Assembly: GCF_003945595.2 (NCBI RefSeq)
Contig: NW_024104318.1
Span: 62,001-126,000 of the forward strand
Length of the DNA stretch: 64,000 bases
From: Pipra filicauda
Taxonomy: Eukaryota > Chordata > Aves > Passeriformes > Pipridae
Direction of reading: 5' to 3'
The notes under the pieces were generated by a model. That model worked only from the letters and a program-made list of their open reading frames with translations, was not told the DNA's origin and searched no databases. Within the stretch, counting starts at the first letter, position 1; each line of letters starts with the position of its first letter. Of this stretch, positions 25,930 through 35,922 are shown piece by piece. The position numbers were made by a program, and so were the translations under genes.

Positions 25930-27320
25930 CAGCAAAAACAAAACTAGGAAGCCTGTCCCCTCAGGTGCTAATTTCAGTTGCAATATTTTGTACTATGACA
26001 ATAGTTCAGAATACTGCCCGTTAATAGATGACAGGAAATGTTTGGACACACAAATGAAAATCCAATCTGCACAATTTACCAACATGAGGTTTCACAAGGA
26101 CACTTGGTCTTTCTGAAAGGGTCACCTAAGTACAAATCCAGAGTAGTGACATAGGGTAAAAATTAAGAATATGCCAAAATACACACACCATCATGAACAG
26201 AGATCTCATTTTTTTCTAATAAAAGCAGTCTTTGTCTAACCTACTGAATGCTTAGGATAGTAGATGTTTGACTTTCCTTTTTTCCCCACTGGCTAGAATA
26301 AAGCACTAAGCAGGCAAGAGGTTGCTTTTTGTGAGAACTTTCACGGCTTTAGACCAGTTAAACTGAGAATACAAAGTTACATTTAGAACCACGGGGTCAA
26401 CAATTCGAAGACCCTGCACCTAAATATGATATTTGAGCTACCAAGCTAGCAAGATAACATACAGAGCCCTATCAGTCAGCATGAACATTCTCTTTAAAAG
26501 TCATGAAAAAACAAACACTCCTTCAGCACCAGAGATAGGCGGAAGGCTGGGTATCCCAGGACTAATGACTTGGCATTTAAAAACAAACAGAAGGGGAAAG
26601 GCAGTTCCATTTTTCAGAGCCTCAATCCAGGCAGCATGAGAGTTAGGCGTGCACAGGGGATTCTGCAAACTCCACTGGCTGCTTGGACTGTTTGTTCTCA
26701 CTGTGTAAGCAGCACTGAAACGAACACTCAGGAAACTTAAGGCACAGGGAGTTGGTCAGGGAGTGAGCAAAATCAGGATATGTAAACAAACTAATGAGAT
26801 CAGCGTACACAGCAATAGCACACTGTATTTCAAGAAGCTTGTAACCTATTTGGTAAATTCAGGCTGCCCTTATAACATCCCTGGTCTCCTCCTTCTCACT
26901 GGTGCTTCTGGCTCCTTAGCAGCATGAGTAGATGAAATATTTTGGCTACAGAGAACTCCTCCATAAATCCCATAAGTTAAAAAAATACCAGCATTAAAGA
27001 TTGTCTGCCATGTTACGTGATTGTGAGAGATTTCTTCAATTTTTTTCAATGCTTAACAAACAAATATTATAACATATCTTATACATGTAGATGTGAAAAA
27101 GAAGGTGTTCCTTGACAATCCATCTTCTTTTCCCAAAACTGGGATGCAGATTATAAGGGATGTTGTTGATAATGTTTCATTACATACTTTTGTCCCCACT
27201 GACAAAGATGTCACATACTATTTATGAAGGTCAGAAAACTGGAGAAAACTTTTAAAATTCAGCCTGACTACAGAAGGAATAACATATCACTCAGGAATAC
27301 ATCTTGAAGAAAAGAAAGGA
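25930..27320. other. Unique non-coding DNA, no gene seen
   Basis: AT-rich sequence with short overlapping frames only. No repeat family was recognised. Confidence 0.5.
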
Positions 27321-27385
27321 CAAAAAAACCCACAAACAACCACCAACCCAACTAAAACAACCAAACAAAATCCCATAACCCATCA
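27321..27385. repeat. 65-nt G-free, A/C-rich tract
   Basis: No G occurs on the plus strand for 65 bases, and the first 32 are A or C only. The minus strand is therefore a G/T-rich tract with repeated GGTTG and TTTGG steps. It probably arose by expansion of an ACAAAC-like motif. It lies just downstream, on the minus strand, of the exon-like frame at 27391-27690. Confidence 0.8.
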
Positions 27386-27390
27386 GACCA

Positions 27391-27678
27391 CTAACAACAA
27401 GTACTGTACCTTTTAATACCTTTGTGCCATTTCCCCAGGGGTGCCCATCTGAAAGTAGCAAGACCACATTGTAAAACAGTAATTTTTTCTGTATATTTTG
27501 ACAGTGGGCCATATGACTCAATGAAGTAATAAATAGAGCCTTTGGGACTAACAGCAGCCAGCAAAGGGCTTCTGTTGTTCTTCCCTGAGTAAGGAACATG
27601 ACGAAGCCCATTCCACCCATCATACCAACTTCTCCAGGGACACCAGGACACAGAAATGAAAGGTGCAATGACATCCAC
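27391..27678 (-). other. Exon-like open frame, unknown, weak
   Basis: The minus strand is open for about 95 codons in one frame, opening at a GTG and not an ATG, while a second frame over the same DNA stays open for 127 codons (27291-27674). The first frame gives a mixed, protein-like composition (for example GLRHVPYSGKNN and IYYFIESYGPL). A possible splice acceptor (AAACAG before 27677) and a possible donor (AAAG then GTATTA at 27420) bracket it. The acceptor has a poor pyrimidine tract. I do not recognise a family. The length is within chance expectation, so this is recorded only as a candidate exon or decayed coding fragment. Confidence 0.2.
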
Positions 27679-27690
27679 TGTTTCCAGTTA

Positions 27691-28407
27691 AAGTGATTTT
27701 GTTTTCCTGGGAACAGGCTTGAAATAGTGTCAATTCAGCTCACTATGGGGAACCTGAGGTTTTCTCATATCCATATGTATATGTATTAGCAGAAAAATAT
27801 TTTCAGATTTTTTTCATGTGATCTACCATCATGCTGCCCATGGAAAACCATTTTCACTTACAATCTTTTGTTAATTTGGAATTCTAGTCTAAATTCTACT
27901 CCACATGCAGATACATTCACTGTCACTCATACTAAAAAAAAAATAAATATTAAACAACTACTCGATCTGGAACAGTCAGAAATTTATTTCAAAATATTAA
28001 TTAACATCTAAAAACTAGTTGATTTTTTAGTCTGTGGACTCAGTTCTGGCTGAAACCATCTTCTTCATGGAAAGAACTCTCCCTGCATTTCTTCCTCTTT
28101 TTTATAGTCATAAAAATTGTGTCTAAGTTGTCAATTTTAAGCAACCTGAACTTATTTACATGAATACAGCAGAGAAGAGAGTGTTTATAATAGCTCAATA
28201 CAGGCAGCCCCATGAAGCAAGCCAAACATTCCTGCTGGTCTTACATATAATCAATGAGCCTGCAGAGCATTCACTGATGAATTGGACAATGAGACTGAGG
28301 GTCTGAGTCATATTCAATCAACTCCATTTCCAGCAGCCTGTCAGGGATGATGGCAGATCTATTTTGCAATGCTGCACACATCGGCCCATTTGGGAGAGCG
28401 TGTTTTT
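27691..28407. other. Unique non-coding DNA, no gene seen
   Basis: AT-rich sequence with no extended open frame and no element recognised. Confidence 0.5.
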
Positions 28408-28500
28408 ATGTGTGTGTGTATAAATGTAAGTGTATATGTATAAATGTAAGTGTATATATGTATATACATATATAAAAGTGTGTATGTGCATATATAAAAA
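28408..28500. repeat. Compound TG/TA microsatellite
   Basis: About 90 bases of alternating purine-pyrimidine sequence mixing GTGT and TATA runs. A 16-base unit (ataaatgtaagtgtatat type) is repeated twice in tandem near 28420-28456. It contains the palindrome TATATGTATATACATATA. It is likely length-variable between individuals. Confidence 0.85.
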
Positions 28501-31138
28501 TAAACTGACAGATTTGCCCAGAAGTACATTTCAATGTAGTTCCTTGTTTGCCTTTTCTTAGCAACAGCAGTAACTACAGTAGTCTATCCAGAACATTTCT
28601 TTCCAACAAGAAAATTAAAGTACAGAGAAGCATATTTATAAAGCTGTGGCCATTCAGACTGAAGATAAAAACATTACAAGAAGATGGTAGATGCTCAGCT
28701 AAAGAGATGTGTCTCAGGGGCAGACCTCTAAATGGTCTATTAGATAGGATGAGATAGTAAATCTAATTTGCCAAAATGCAGGCGTGCTCCTCAACGTTTC
28801 ATGCTGTCAATATTCTATGCTAGCTTGCAGTCTTGATAGAGTTCACATAGTAATGAGCATGAAAACTTGGGAAGAATTTGGCTATTCTGCAGCCCATCAC
28901 CCTTTGTCTCATTAGTGAATTAGTGCTCCTACATGCACTAGCTGAGCAAACGGCCCTTGAGGTGGCAGAGCTATGGCAATTGACCACTGATGGAAAATGC
29001 AGGAACTGTTCCAAGAAATGCATGCTTCCTAGATTTTCTGTGCTGGAAAAACAAAAAAGAATGAAAGTCATATTTTATATTTTTTTTACCTTTCAAAGTT
29101 CCAAATAAGGTTTCAATTGGAAAGTGGACAGTGCCTTGGAAGCAAGTAAGCTGCGTTCTAAGAAACAAGCATTAAGAGAAGTAGTGCTGAGGTTTTAATT
29201 TCTTTAGCTTGGGGATTTTCCTCTTTTCCTTAAGGTTTCTTAAACTTAAGTTTTCATTCCTTTAGCTTAAGCCTTCACCAAATCTAGGTCCTTGATCTTT
29301 CTGCAAGTCTGCCTATCAGACTTCAGGATTCCAATTTCACACTGTTTAAGGCACCATCCACCTCAGCAGAGTATTTGGAGACATATTTGAGACAAATGTA
29401 AACAAATGCTTATAGCAGAACCACAATAAAAGCAAAACAAAAGAATAAAAAAATACAGGGAATACACAGGTTACTGGAGTGAGATATGCTACACCTACTA
29501 GCCCTACTGTCAATTAATTAACCCAAGGCCAGAAGAGTAGGTACTATCAGCAAGAGGAGCATGATCAGAAGCAGAGGACATATGTAGTCATAAACTCTCC
29601 TAGCCAGTCATTTGTTTGTTACAGCCTGCTGTCCATAATTCTGTTTTATCTAATTTCCTGATGCAAATCTGGAGAAAGAGGGGTATCTGGATGATACTAT
29701 TCTAGTCTGCTGGTTATCAGAATAGGATTTCTTTTATTACTGTTATTTGACCCAGATACAAATGATGGATATAATCCAAACTGAATGATTCTTGTCTATC
29801 CCACAGGGGAATTAAGGGCCTTGAAAAAAAGCCCTCTGGTCAAGAAAAAGAAGGGGAAAAAGAAAAAGTCTTCACCTGGACAAATCCAAGGACTGGCCAT
29901 TCTGATGCCAGAAACCCAGGAAGTGGATGCATACTGAATCCCTTGCCCTCGGCAAAGGGAAGTTCATACTGTAGGAGGTCCTCAGCTGTCAGCATTTGTA
30001 GATGTTACCATGGGATTTTCCTGTGAGGAACACTACTCATCAAGGCTGAATGGAGGTTTTTGTGGTTTTTTGCACCCTCTACATAACATTAGGTGCTAAC
30101 TTGCAGGCCCATTGAGGAAAAGTGGCTTCTAAATTTGTTGCCACTGGACAGAAATCAGATCTGGAGCATAGGTAGTCCACTGACTTATGACAATGAAGGT
30201 CCAGTTCTTATCAGTAAGAGACAGGGGAGTAAAGCATGGTGTGTTAAGGCAAAACTGAGAACCAGAATACTGCAACATTATACATTAATTGTCCAAAGTG
30301 CTTCCAATAGCTACTGCAAATGGTTGATTTTGGACTACTGCTACAGAGACATATAATATCATCAAAAAATGCATAGCCCTGGGCAAACCTGTATAGAGTG
30401 TCATATTAGCTTTTATGAACGTGTTAAGTACCTGACATTACTTGACAATTAACTTGGAATTTAAAAAAAATCCGGGGTAGACAAACTCCTTGAAGCTTTG
30501 TGCATTTTATATAAAGACATCATTTTCTTCAGTAAAGACAGCAAGCAACTTGATATAAAATCTAAAAGAAAGCAGTGGCAATATAGCTATGGTGTGAAAT
30601 GAAAATCACCTGAGCTTTACACTTAGTGAAAGGTATAAAAAACATTTTTCTTCTACCTCTGACACTTCTGCAGGACTGAGGCAGCAGAGAGCCTGCCCTA
30701 TATGTTGTTTAATCCGGAAAGAGCCTTATATGCTTCACCAGTGCACTGTGGTAAAAGATCAGAAAGATGGCTATTTCAGCAATGACCTTCTCAACACACT
30801 TGGCAAGAAGAAACTCACCTATCTGTGTTCTAATTCCATTTCGACCACACAAAATGCTTTCACTTTAAATTTTTAAAAGCTAGCACAGATTTTTCAGATC
30901 CCACTGGAGTAGATTGAGAGCTCATTACTGTATCAGAAAACCCAGATTCTACACACTGAAGAATATATAAGAACAACACAATATGTTATGAACAGAACAG
31001 TGTGTCTAAACATGAAATCTTAACCTTAAATAGAAGGCAGATTTTACTCTATTCTGTCTTATACTGAAATCAACAGGAGTTTTAATGATCTTGAATTTTG
31101 CTGGGATTACCAAAGCCAATAGTACTTCATAAAAATGG
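28501..31138. other. Unique non-coding DNA, no gene seen
   Basis: AT-rich sequence with frames up to 87 codons and no recognised product. A Lys-type A/G-rich stretch lies at 29823-29870. No mobile element was recognised. Confidence 0.5.
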
Positions 31139-31198
31139 TTTGGTTTTTAATGCCTTCTTATATCCAAATAGAGCACAGCATACCTTCTTTCTGGAAAA
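31139..31198. repeat. 60-bp dispersed repeat, copy 1
   Basis: This stretch matches 32094-32153 in direct orientation over 60 bases with a single difference (C at the site where the second copy has T, in 'cacag[c/t]atacc'). The flanks of the two copies are unrelated. No terminal repeats or target duplications are apparent. A small segmental copy or a fragment of an unrecognised interspersed element are the main options. Confidence 0.95.
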
Positions 31199-32093
31199 CC
31201 TGCAAGGGAGCCCTTGAATATAAACACACTTCCTGTATTTGCAGTTAGGGACAGCTCAGCAACAAAGTGGATACAGATTTTCCTAGGCATATCAGAACAG
31301 TGGGGAGAGAATGGTTCATACTTATGATATTTCAAAGCAAGTAAGCAAGAAGCATGAGCCACGGAAGGACAATTAAATAAGGAGGTAGCTAACACACATT
31401 TCTGATTGAGTCACAAAGAGAAGAAAGTTAGGTCAGACAAACTGTATAAAGGTGGCAACAAGGAACTGTTTAAAAGCTACCTGAGGCAGTGAATAAGGTA
31501 TGGATTTCAACTTGAAAGGTTTATCTTCAAACAAAACTTTAGGGTATGTGCAATAAACATGAGGTTCTAATGTTCAAATCCATTCAAAGGGCGTTTGAGA
31601 ACATCTGATGTTCATATTTCAGTTTTCAGCAAGGCTCTGGAGCTTTGACACTGTGCTTTTATCTTTACCTGTTCTTCACTGATTTTCCAAGAGCACTCAT
31701 TTTTCTAGTGTACAGTTCTCTGCCTTCCTTCTTTCACTGGGTAGCTGACACCTGCCCTTGGATTGTAACATTTCTTATTACTGGCTAAGTAGGGTTTGCA
31801 CTTGGGGCTTTTTTTTGGCACAAAGCACTGGCTCTTGTGTATGTTCATTGGTATGCAGGCTGCCCAAACCTCACATATCCTCCACTCTGCTTTTTTTATC
31901 CCCATTTTGGATTGTGTCACAGTTCAGCTAACACAAGTATTGCAAATTTACTTCGGAATCATTAAAAAATGAAGCTAAATCATCCCCAATATATAACCAC
32001 TGAATGCACAAATAATGGAAATTGTATATAACTAGCCCTGAATTCCCAGTGTTCCTAAATACTTCTTATACTGTTTATTCATTTCTTGATTTC
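31199..32093. other. Spacer between the two 60-bp repeat copies
   Basis: AT-rich sequence of about 895 bases with only short frames. No sequence feature explains why the flanking 60-mers are duplicated. Confidence 0.5.
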
Positions 32094-32153
32094 TTTGGTT
32101 TTTAATGCCTTCTTATATCCAAATAGAGCACAGTATACCTTCTTTCTGGAAAA
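32094..32153. repeat. 60-bp dispersed repeat, copy 2
   Basis: Direct repeat of 31139-31198 with 59 of 60 bases equal. Its start is preceded by 'gatttc' and its end runs into an A-run that continues beyond the match, so the exact right edge is ambiguous by a base or two. Confidence 0.95.
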
Positions 32154-34315
32154 AATTAGATTCTCTAGCCCCTATACCTGTTGCTTGTTGGGGAATTGCT
32201 GGTTATGTAGCTAAACGCAAAAATCTGTTATCATTCCCATTATATTTAGAATACTATATTTCATGATTTACTCTGAATGATGCGTCAGAACAAAAACCCG
32301 CCTCATGAATTTTTATTTTAGGGCATTTTTCTTTTCCCCTTCTCCCCTCCCTTAAGTACAGCTAAGGAAACAGATAAATTTGATTTTTCAAGTTTTAGAA
32401 CAATTGTAAAATTATTAAACAGGATATTTCCAATTTTGGGGAAAAATTACAATTCTTTTGAATTTTTTGTTCATTTTTTACATGTGGGGTTTTTTTCCCT
32501 GTTTGTATTTAAGCTGGAATACTTTATAGTGATATCTAATATTTCTAATACTGCCTCACATTAAGGTTTTTTATTTTTTTTTATATATAGAACAGAAACT
32601 GTTTTGTGTTTCAACTATTTTCTGAGATGCACTTCTTATAATTTTCTCACTGCAATCAGCAACAGAAATACCACAGTTTTATAATACGATAAACCAGTAA
32701 TTTATAATTTCCAAATATTAAAATGTCTTTACTAATTTTCAGACAATTGGTCTTTGCAGAATATACCTGGCTTGTTTAAGTTCAGAAACTGCAACTACTA
32801 TCTTTGTAAGAATAAAATCCTGCACTAATTTTAGTAATCTTGCAACGGACTTGATGCTGAAATCCTGTTTGGACTGTTCTGCTACAGGTGGCAAGACAAG
32901 AGGCATTCCGTCCCTGTGAGAAGAAATATGGATGTATTAACTAACATCTGTGGCACCAAGAACATCAGCTGCAGAATGAGAAAACCTGGGTGCTGTAAAT
33001 GTTACTGTCCCAGAGCTGACAGCCAGGGAAGTCTAACATCAAGGAAATGCAAGGAAATACAGTTGTGTAGTCTCAAACATATTAGTACTTTTAACTTCAG
33101 TAAATGCAAACTTGCTGCCTGTATCCTACCAAGCTGTTGTGGATTGGTTTGATTTGCAAATAACTTCCCTATTTCACATGATACCATGAAAGAACAAAGA
33201 GTCATCATAATGTCTCCTCATGACAGGGTAAAAATCTGCATAAAGCCTAATTATTGCCCTCCCTTGATAAATGAGTTCTCTGGATTAGCAGTCTGCTGTT
33301 AGCATCATCAACAGTTTCTTTTCACATTTTTCAAGTATTCTTTTTTATATGACAGAAAGCCACAGGAAAGGAAAGTTCCTAAAAAGAGATGCAGGAGATG
33401 TTATTTAAAAGTCTGGCAGGCAAGTCTGATGTCCAGTGTAAAAGATATTTAAAAGACTTTCTTCAAAGCCATGTAACTAATCATGTTTGCCACTGTAGTA
33501 AAAGCAGAGAGCCTTCAGCAATAACAGCAATGATTCTGCACTCATCCTAGTAGAAAGCACACAAGGGTTTAATGGTGTCAAGAAGCTATGGAGACCGTCA
33601 CACAAGAAACTGTTCCAGTAGCAAATGATAGACATTTGATTTAACTACTCCATCTACTGGCAAATAATTATGGCTGGTGTGTAGAGATATGAGTGTTGTT
33701 TATATAAAACTTTGTCTACAGAAAAGACTCAAAGAGGTATTTTTCTGTTCTTTGAAAAAGTAACAAAAGCATTATCATTAATATAATTACTTTCCAGTTT
33801 CCATACACTGTGGTTTATGTTAACACCATGTCCCAAATGGCACAGTTACAAGCTGAGTATTACTTCAAGGGTGTGAAGATTTTTTTTCAGTATAGCTCAT
33901 AAATGCATGAGATTTATATGGTCTGTATCATGACATAGTTAACTTTTCGTTGTAGTCCATCCTGTTGATTCTCACTTTAATTGCCTAGGAACACATAAAA
34001 TTTTATAGCAGATTACACAAAGTTCCACCTAAACACTCTTCATCACAGTCAGTGTGTTAAGCCACAATAACTTTGCAAACTACAGATTTTCTTCTCTCTT
34101 ACGCATAGCATATAGTAGTAGAGCTCTGCAAGAACAGGTACCAAAGACAGATCTACAAGATACAATCTGAACACAGTAACTGAAAACATGACTGCCTGTC
34201 TTTCCTTCAAATAACAGTCTCCCGATACTTCATTTTCCACAAGATGTGACATCATCTTGGACAATCTCACCTTTCCCACGCTGAACATCTGGGCATTCAT
34301 AATTTTACATGTGAT
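32154..34315. other. Unique non-coding DNA, no gene seen
   Basis: AT-rich, with T-rich stretches at 32490-32590. The longest frame is 92 codons (34049-34327, minus) and is not recognised. This is the pre-insertion flank of the SINE. Confidence 0.5.
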
Positions 34316-34328
34316 ACATTTTAACATA
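34316..34328. repeat. Target-site duplication, left copy
   Basis: ACATTTTAACATA, identical to 34646-34658 on the other side of the SINE. A 13-bp exact flanking duplication is the hallmark of target-primed reverse transcription and shows that the insertion is not old. Confidence 0.95.
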
Positions 34329-34339
34329 ATAATGGCCAG

Positions 34340-34355
34340 TCTTCGCGAGCGAAGA
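34340..34355 (-). repeat. SINE 3'-terminal hairpin
   Basis: Perfect 7-bp inverted repeat with a 2-base centre (TCTTCGC-GA-GCGAAGA on the plus strand), about 11 bases from the SINE's 3' end. Conserved terminal hairpins are common in the 3' tails that SINEs share with their partner LINEs, where reverse transcriptase recognises the RNA. That role is inferred here. Confidence 0.85.
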
Positions 34356-34579
34356 TTTGGGAAAGGTCATTACCCTTCGAGCCTGCGCAGTGGATTTTTA
34401 GGTGAGACACAGCGTGCGCTGAACTGAGCCCACCCTTTAGTCCTGAGGTTCATCTGCCGGGGCCGAGCAAAGCTTGGACAGTGGCAGTGAGGTCCCCAGG
34501 ATGTAGGTTTGTTTAGAGTGACCTTCTCTTAGGTGGATTGCCTACCAAGGCTGATGAGCTCCACCTGCCCAGGGGGCCG

Positions 34580-34633
34580 GGAATCGAACCCGGGTCGCAG
34601 AGGTGAGAGTCAGGCACTCTAACCACTAGACCA
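34580..34633 (-). promoter_or_regulatory. Internal RNA polymerase III promoter (A and B boxes)
   Basis: On the minus strand, the A box TGGTCTAGTGG lies at 34633-34623 and the B box GGTTCGATTCC at 34590-34580. Both match the consensus patterns TRGYNNARNNG and GGTTCGANTCC with no departure, at tRNA-like spacing. TFIIIC binding is therefore plausible and the copy may still be transcribed. Confidence 0.92.
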
Positions 34634-34645
34634 CCAGAGGCCCCA

Positions 34646-34658
34646 ACATTTTAACATA
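34646..34658. repeat. Target-site duplication, right copy
   Basis: ACATTTTAACATA, identical to 34316-34328. It directly abuts the 5' head of the minus-strand SINE. Confidence 0.95.
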
Positions 34659-35900
34659 GTGACCACTGTAATGCCAATCAGTCTACAATGTCACATGCAA
34701 TTAGTAAAATTACCTATTTAATCTTTTCTGGTTTTAATTTCTAAGAGTTCTTCATGTTTCTAATTTTTAAGGTTTCTAGTATGCATTCAACATAGAAAAC
34801 CAGGCAATTTCCTTCACCCCCTTGGAAGAATTAAATTCATGAACCAGAGCAAACCCTCTGGCTAGCCTTCCAGGAAAATTTTGCCTGGGTCCAGAGGCCA
34901 GAAAACATGGGGTCGTGCTCCTCTCAACAGGTCCAGGAAGGGTTTGTTAGAGCAAGGGGAGAAAGCTTTGGGAGGAAAGGGGAAGTGCCAGCTGAAGCAC
35001 TGAGTCATTGGTTGCGAAGTAGAAACCAATAACTCACCACAAGACGACTGCTGGAAACGTGAACAGTGGGCTTCTACAACTTCTGGGAGAGATTCAGCCT
35101 TTGCAGAAATGTAGCAATCAAGTATGAACAAGAATAATAGAATTAGCTTTTATCTTCTAGATCATCTCTGTAGACTGTACTGTAAGCCCTGGAGATGCAG
35201 TTTAGATAACAGAATTAGATCTCATAGTCACAAAATACACTCTTACATCCACACGCCACCATCTGCACCGTTTCTTGTAGATTTGGTCCAAGAAGTCAAT
35301 GTTCCCAGTCACAACAATTTCAATTTTTTTAGTCTCATTCACTGTCCAGTCATTTTCCCTAATGCTATTTACCATAGATAAATACATCTTTGATAACACT
35401 ATTGCAATTTGGAACATACTCACTGTTACCTCCAAGGGGGCAGAGGTAATGGGTTAAGAGCAAGAAACACCAACTCAGTTATGTATTTTATTTCACAGCT
35501 ATGTTCAACACAGATGAAAAACATTGGTATAATAAGATTCAAATATTACTAAGGGCAGGAACAGCAGTCTGATTCCCTAAATCCTTCCAATATAAGTAAA
35601 GTTGATGGCTTTCATGAGCACTGTTGGACAAAGGATAACTTCAACAATGATCAACCTACATACTTCAGATAACTTTGCCAATTATTCTTTCATTGCTGTT
35701 TATAAGTTTCAAGTTTAACACCTTCTGCATGATTATTCTGGAGGGCTTGATATGGGTATCAAATCTTTAGTTTTACTTTGCACCTATCGGGGCAAAAGAG
35801 ACTCTGGGATATGTTTGGTTGCAATAGTAACTACTGGTGTGTTTTGCATAATGAAAGGTTTCACAATAGAAATCAGGATTTTTGTCAGGAAAAAGTGGGT
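34659..35900. other. Unique non-coding DNA, no gene seen
   Basis: AT-rich sequence with frames up to 89 codons and no recognised product. No mobile element was seen beyond the SINE. Confidence 0.5.
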
Positions 35901-35903
35901 TTT

Positions 35904-35922
35904 AAAAAAAAAAAAAAAAAAA
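35904..35922. repeat. Poly(A) run, 19 bases
   Basis: Nineteen consecutive A. A nine-G homopolymer preceded by CCCC follows at 35962-35970, and a CCCCCCC run lies near 36044. These homopolymers are error-prone in sequencing, so exact lengths are uncertain. Confidence 0.85.

Larger units (their letters stand above)
34329..34645 (-). mobile_element. tRNA-derived SINE, apparently young
   Basis: An insert of about 317 bp bounded by a 13-bp exact duplication. On the minus strand it starts at 34645 with a head like tRNA-Glu: the run GGTGGTCTAGTGGTTA equals the D-arm region of animal tRNA-Glu, CTCTCAC matches its anticodon loop (CTC), and GGTTCGATTCC is an exact B box. The two acceptor halves no longer pair and the anticodon stem is poor, so it is a SINE head and not a tRNA gene. 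The body (about 34355-34572) is unfamiliar to me. The 3' end has a 7-bp hairpin at 34340-34355 and then a short ATTATTAT-like tail with no poly(A). Thirteen CpGs remain in a CpG-poor neighbourhood, again suggesting youth. The tail type fits mobilisation by an RTE-clade LINE (AviRTE-like elements are known in several bird lineages). This is inference; I could not align it. Confidence 0.9.

Noticed and set aside
28408..28500. CRISPR-like or regularly spaced repeat array
   Set aside because: The repetition is a TG/TA microsatellite with no unique spacers, and the host is a vertebrate.
34573..34645. A functional tRNA-Glu gene
   Set aside because: The D-arm, anticodon loop and T-arm look right, but the acceptor halves do not pair, the anticodon stem is poor, and the segment is joined to a SINE body inside one target-site duplication.
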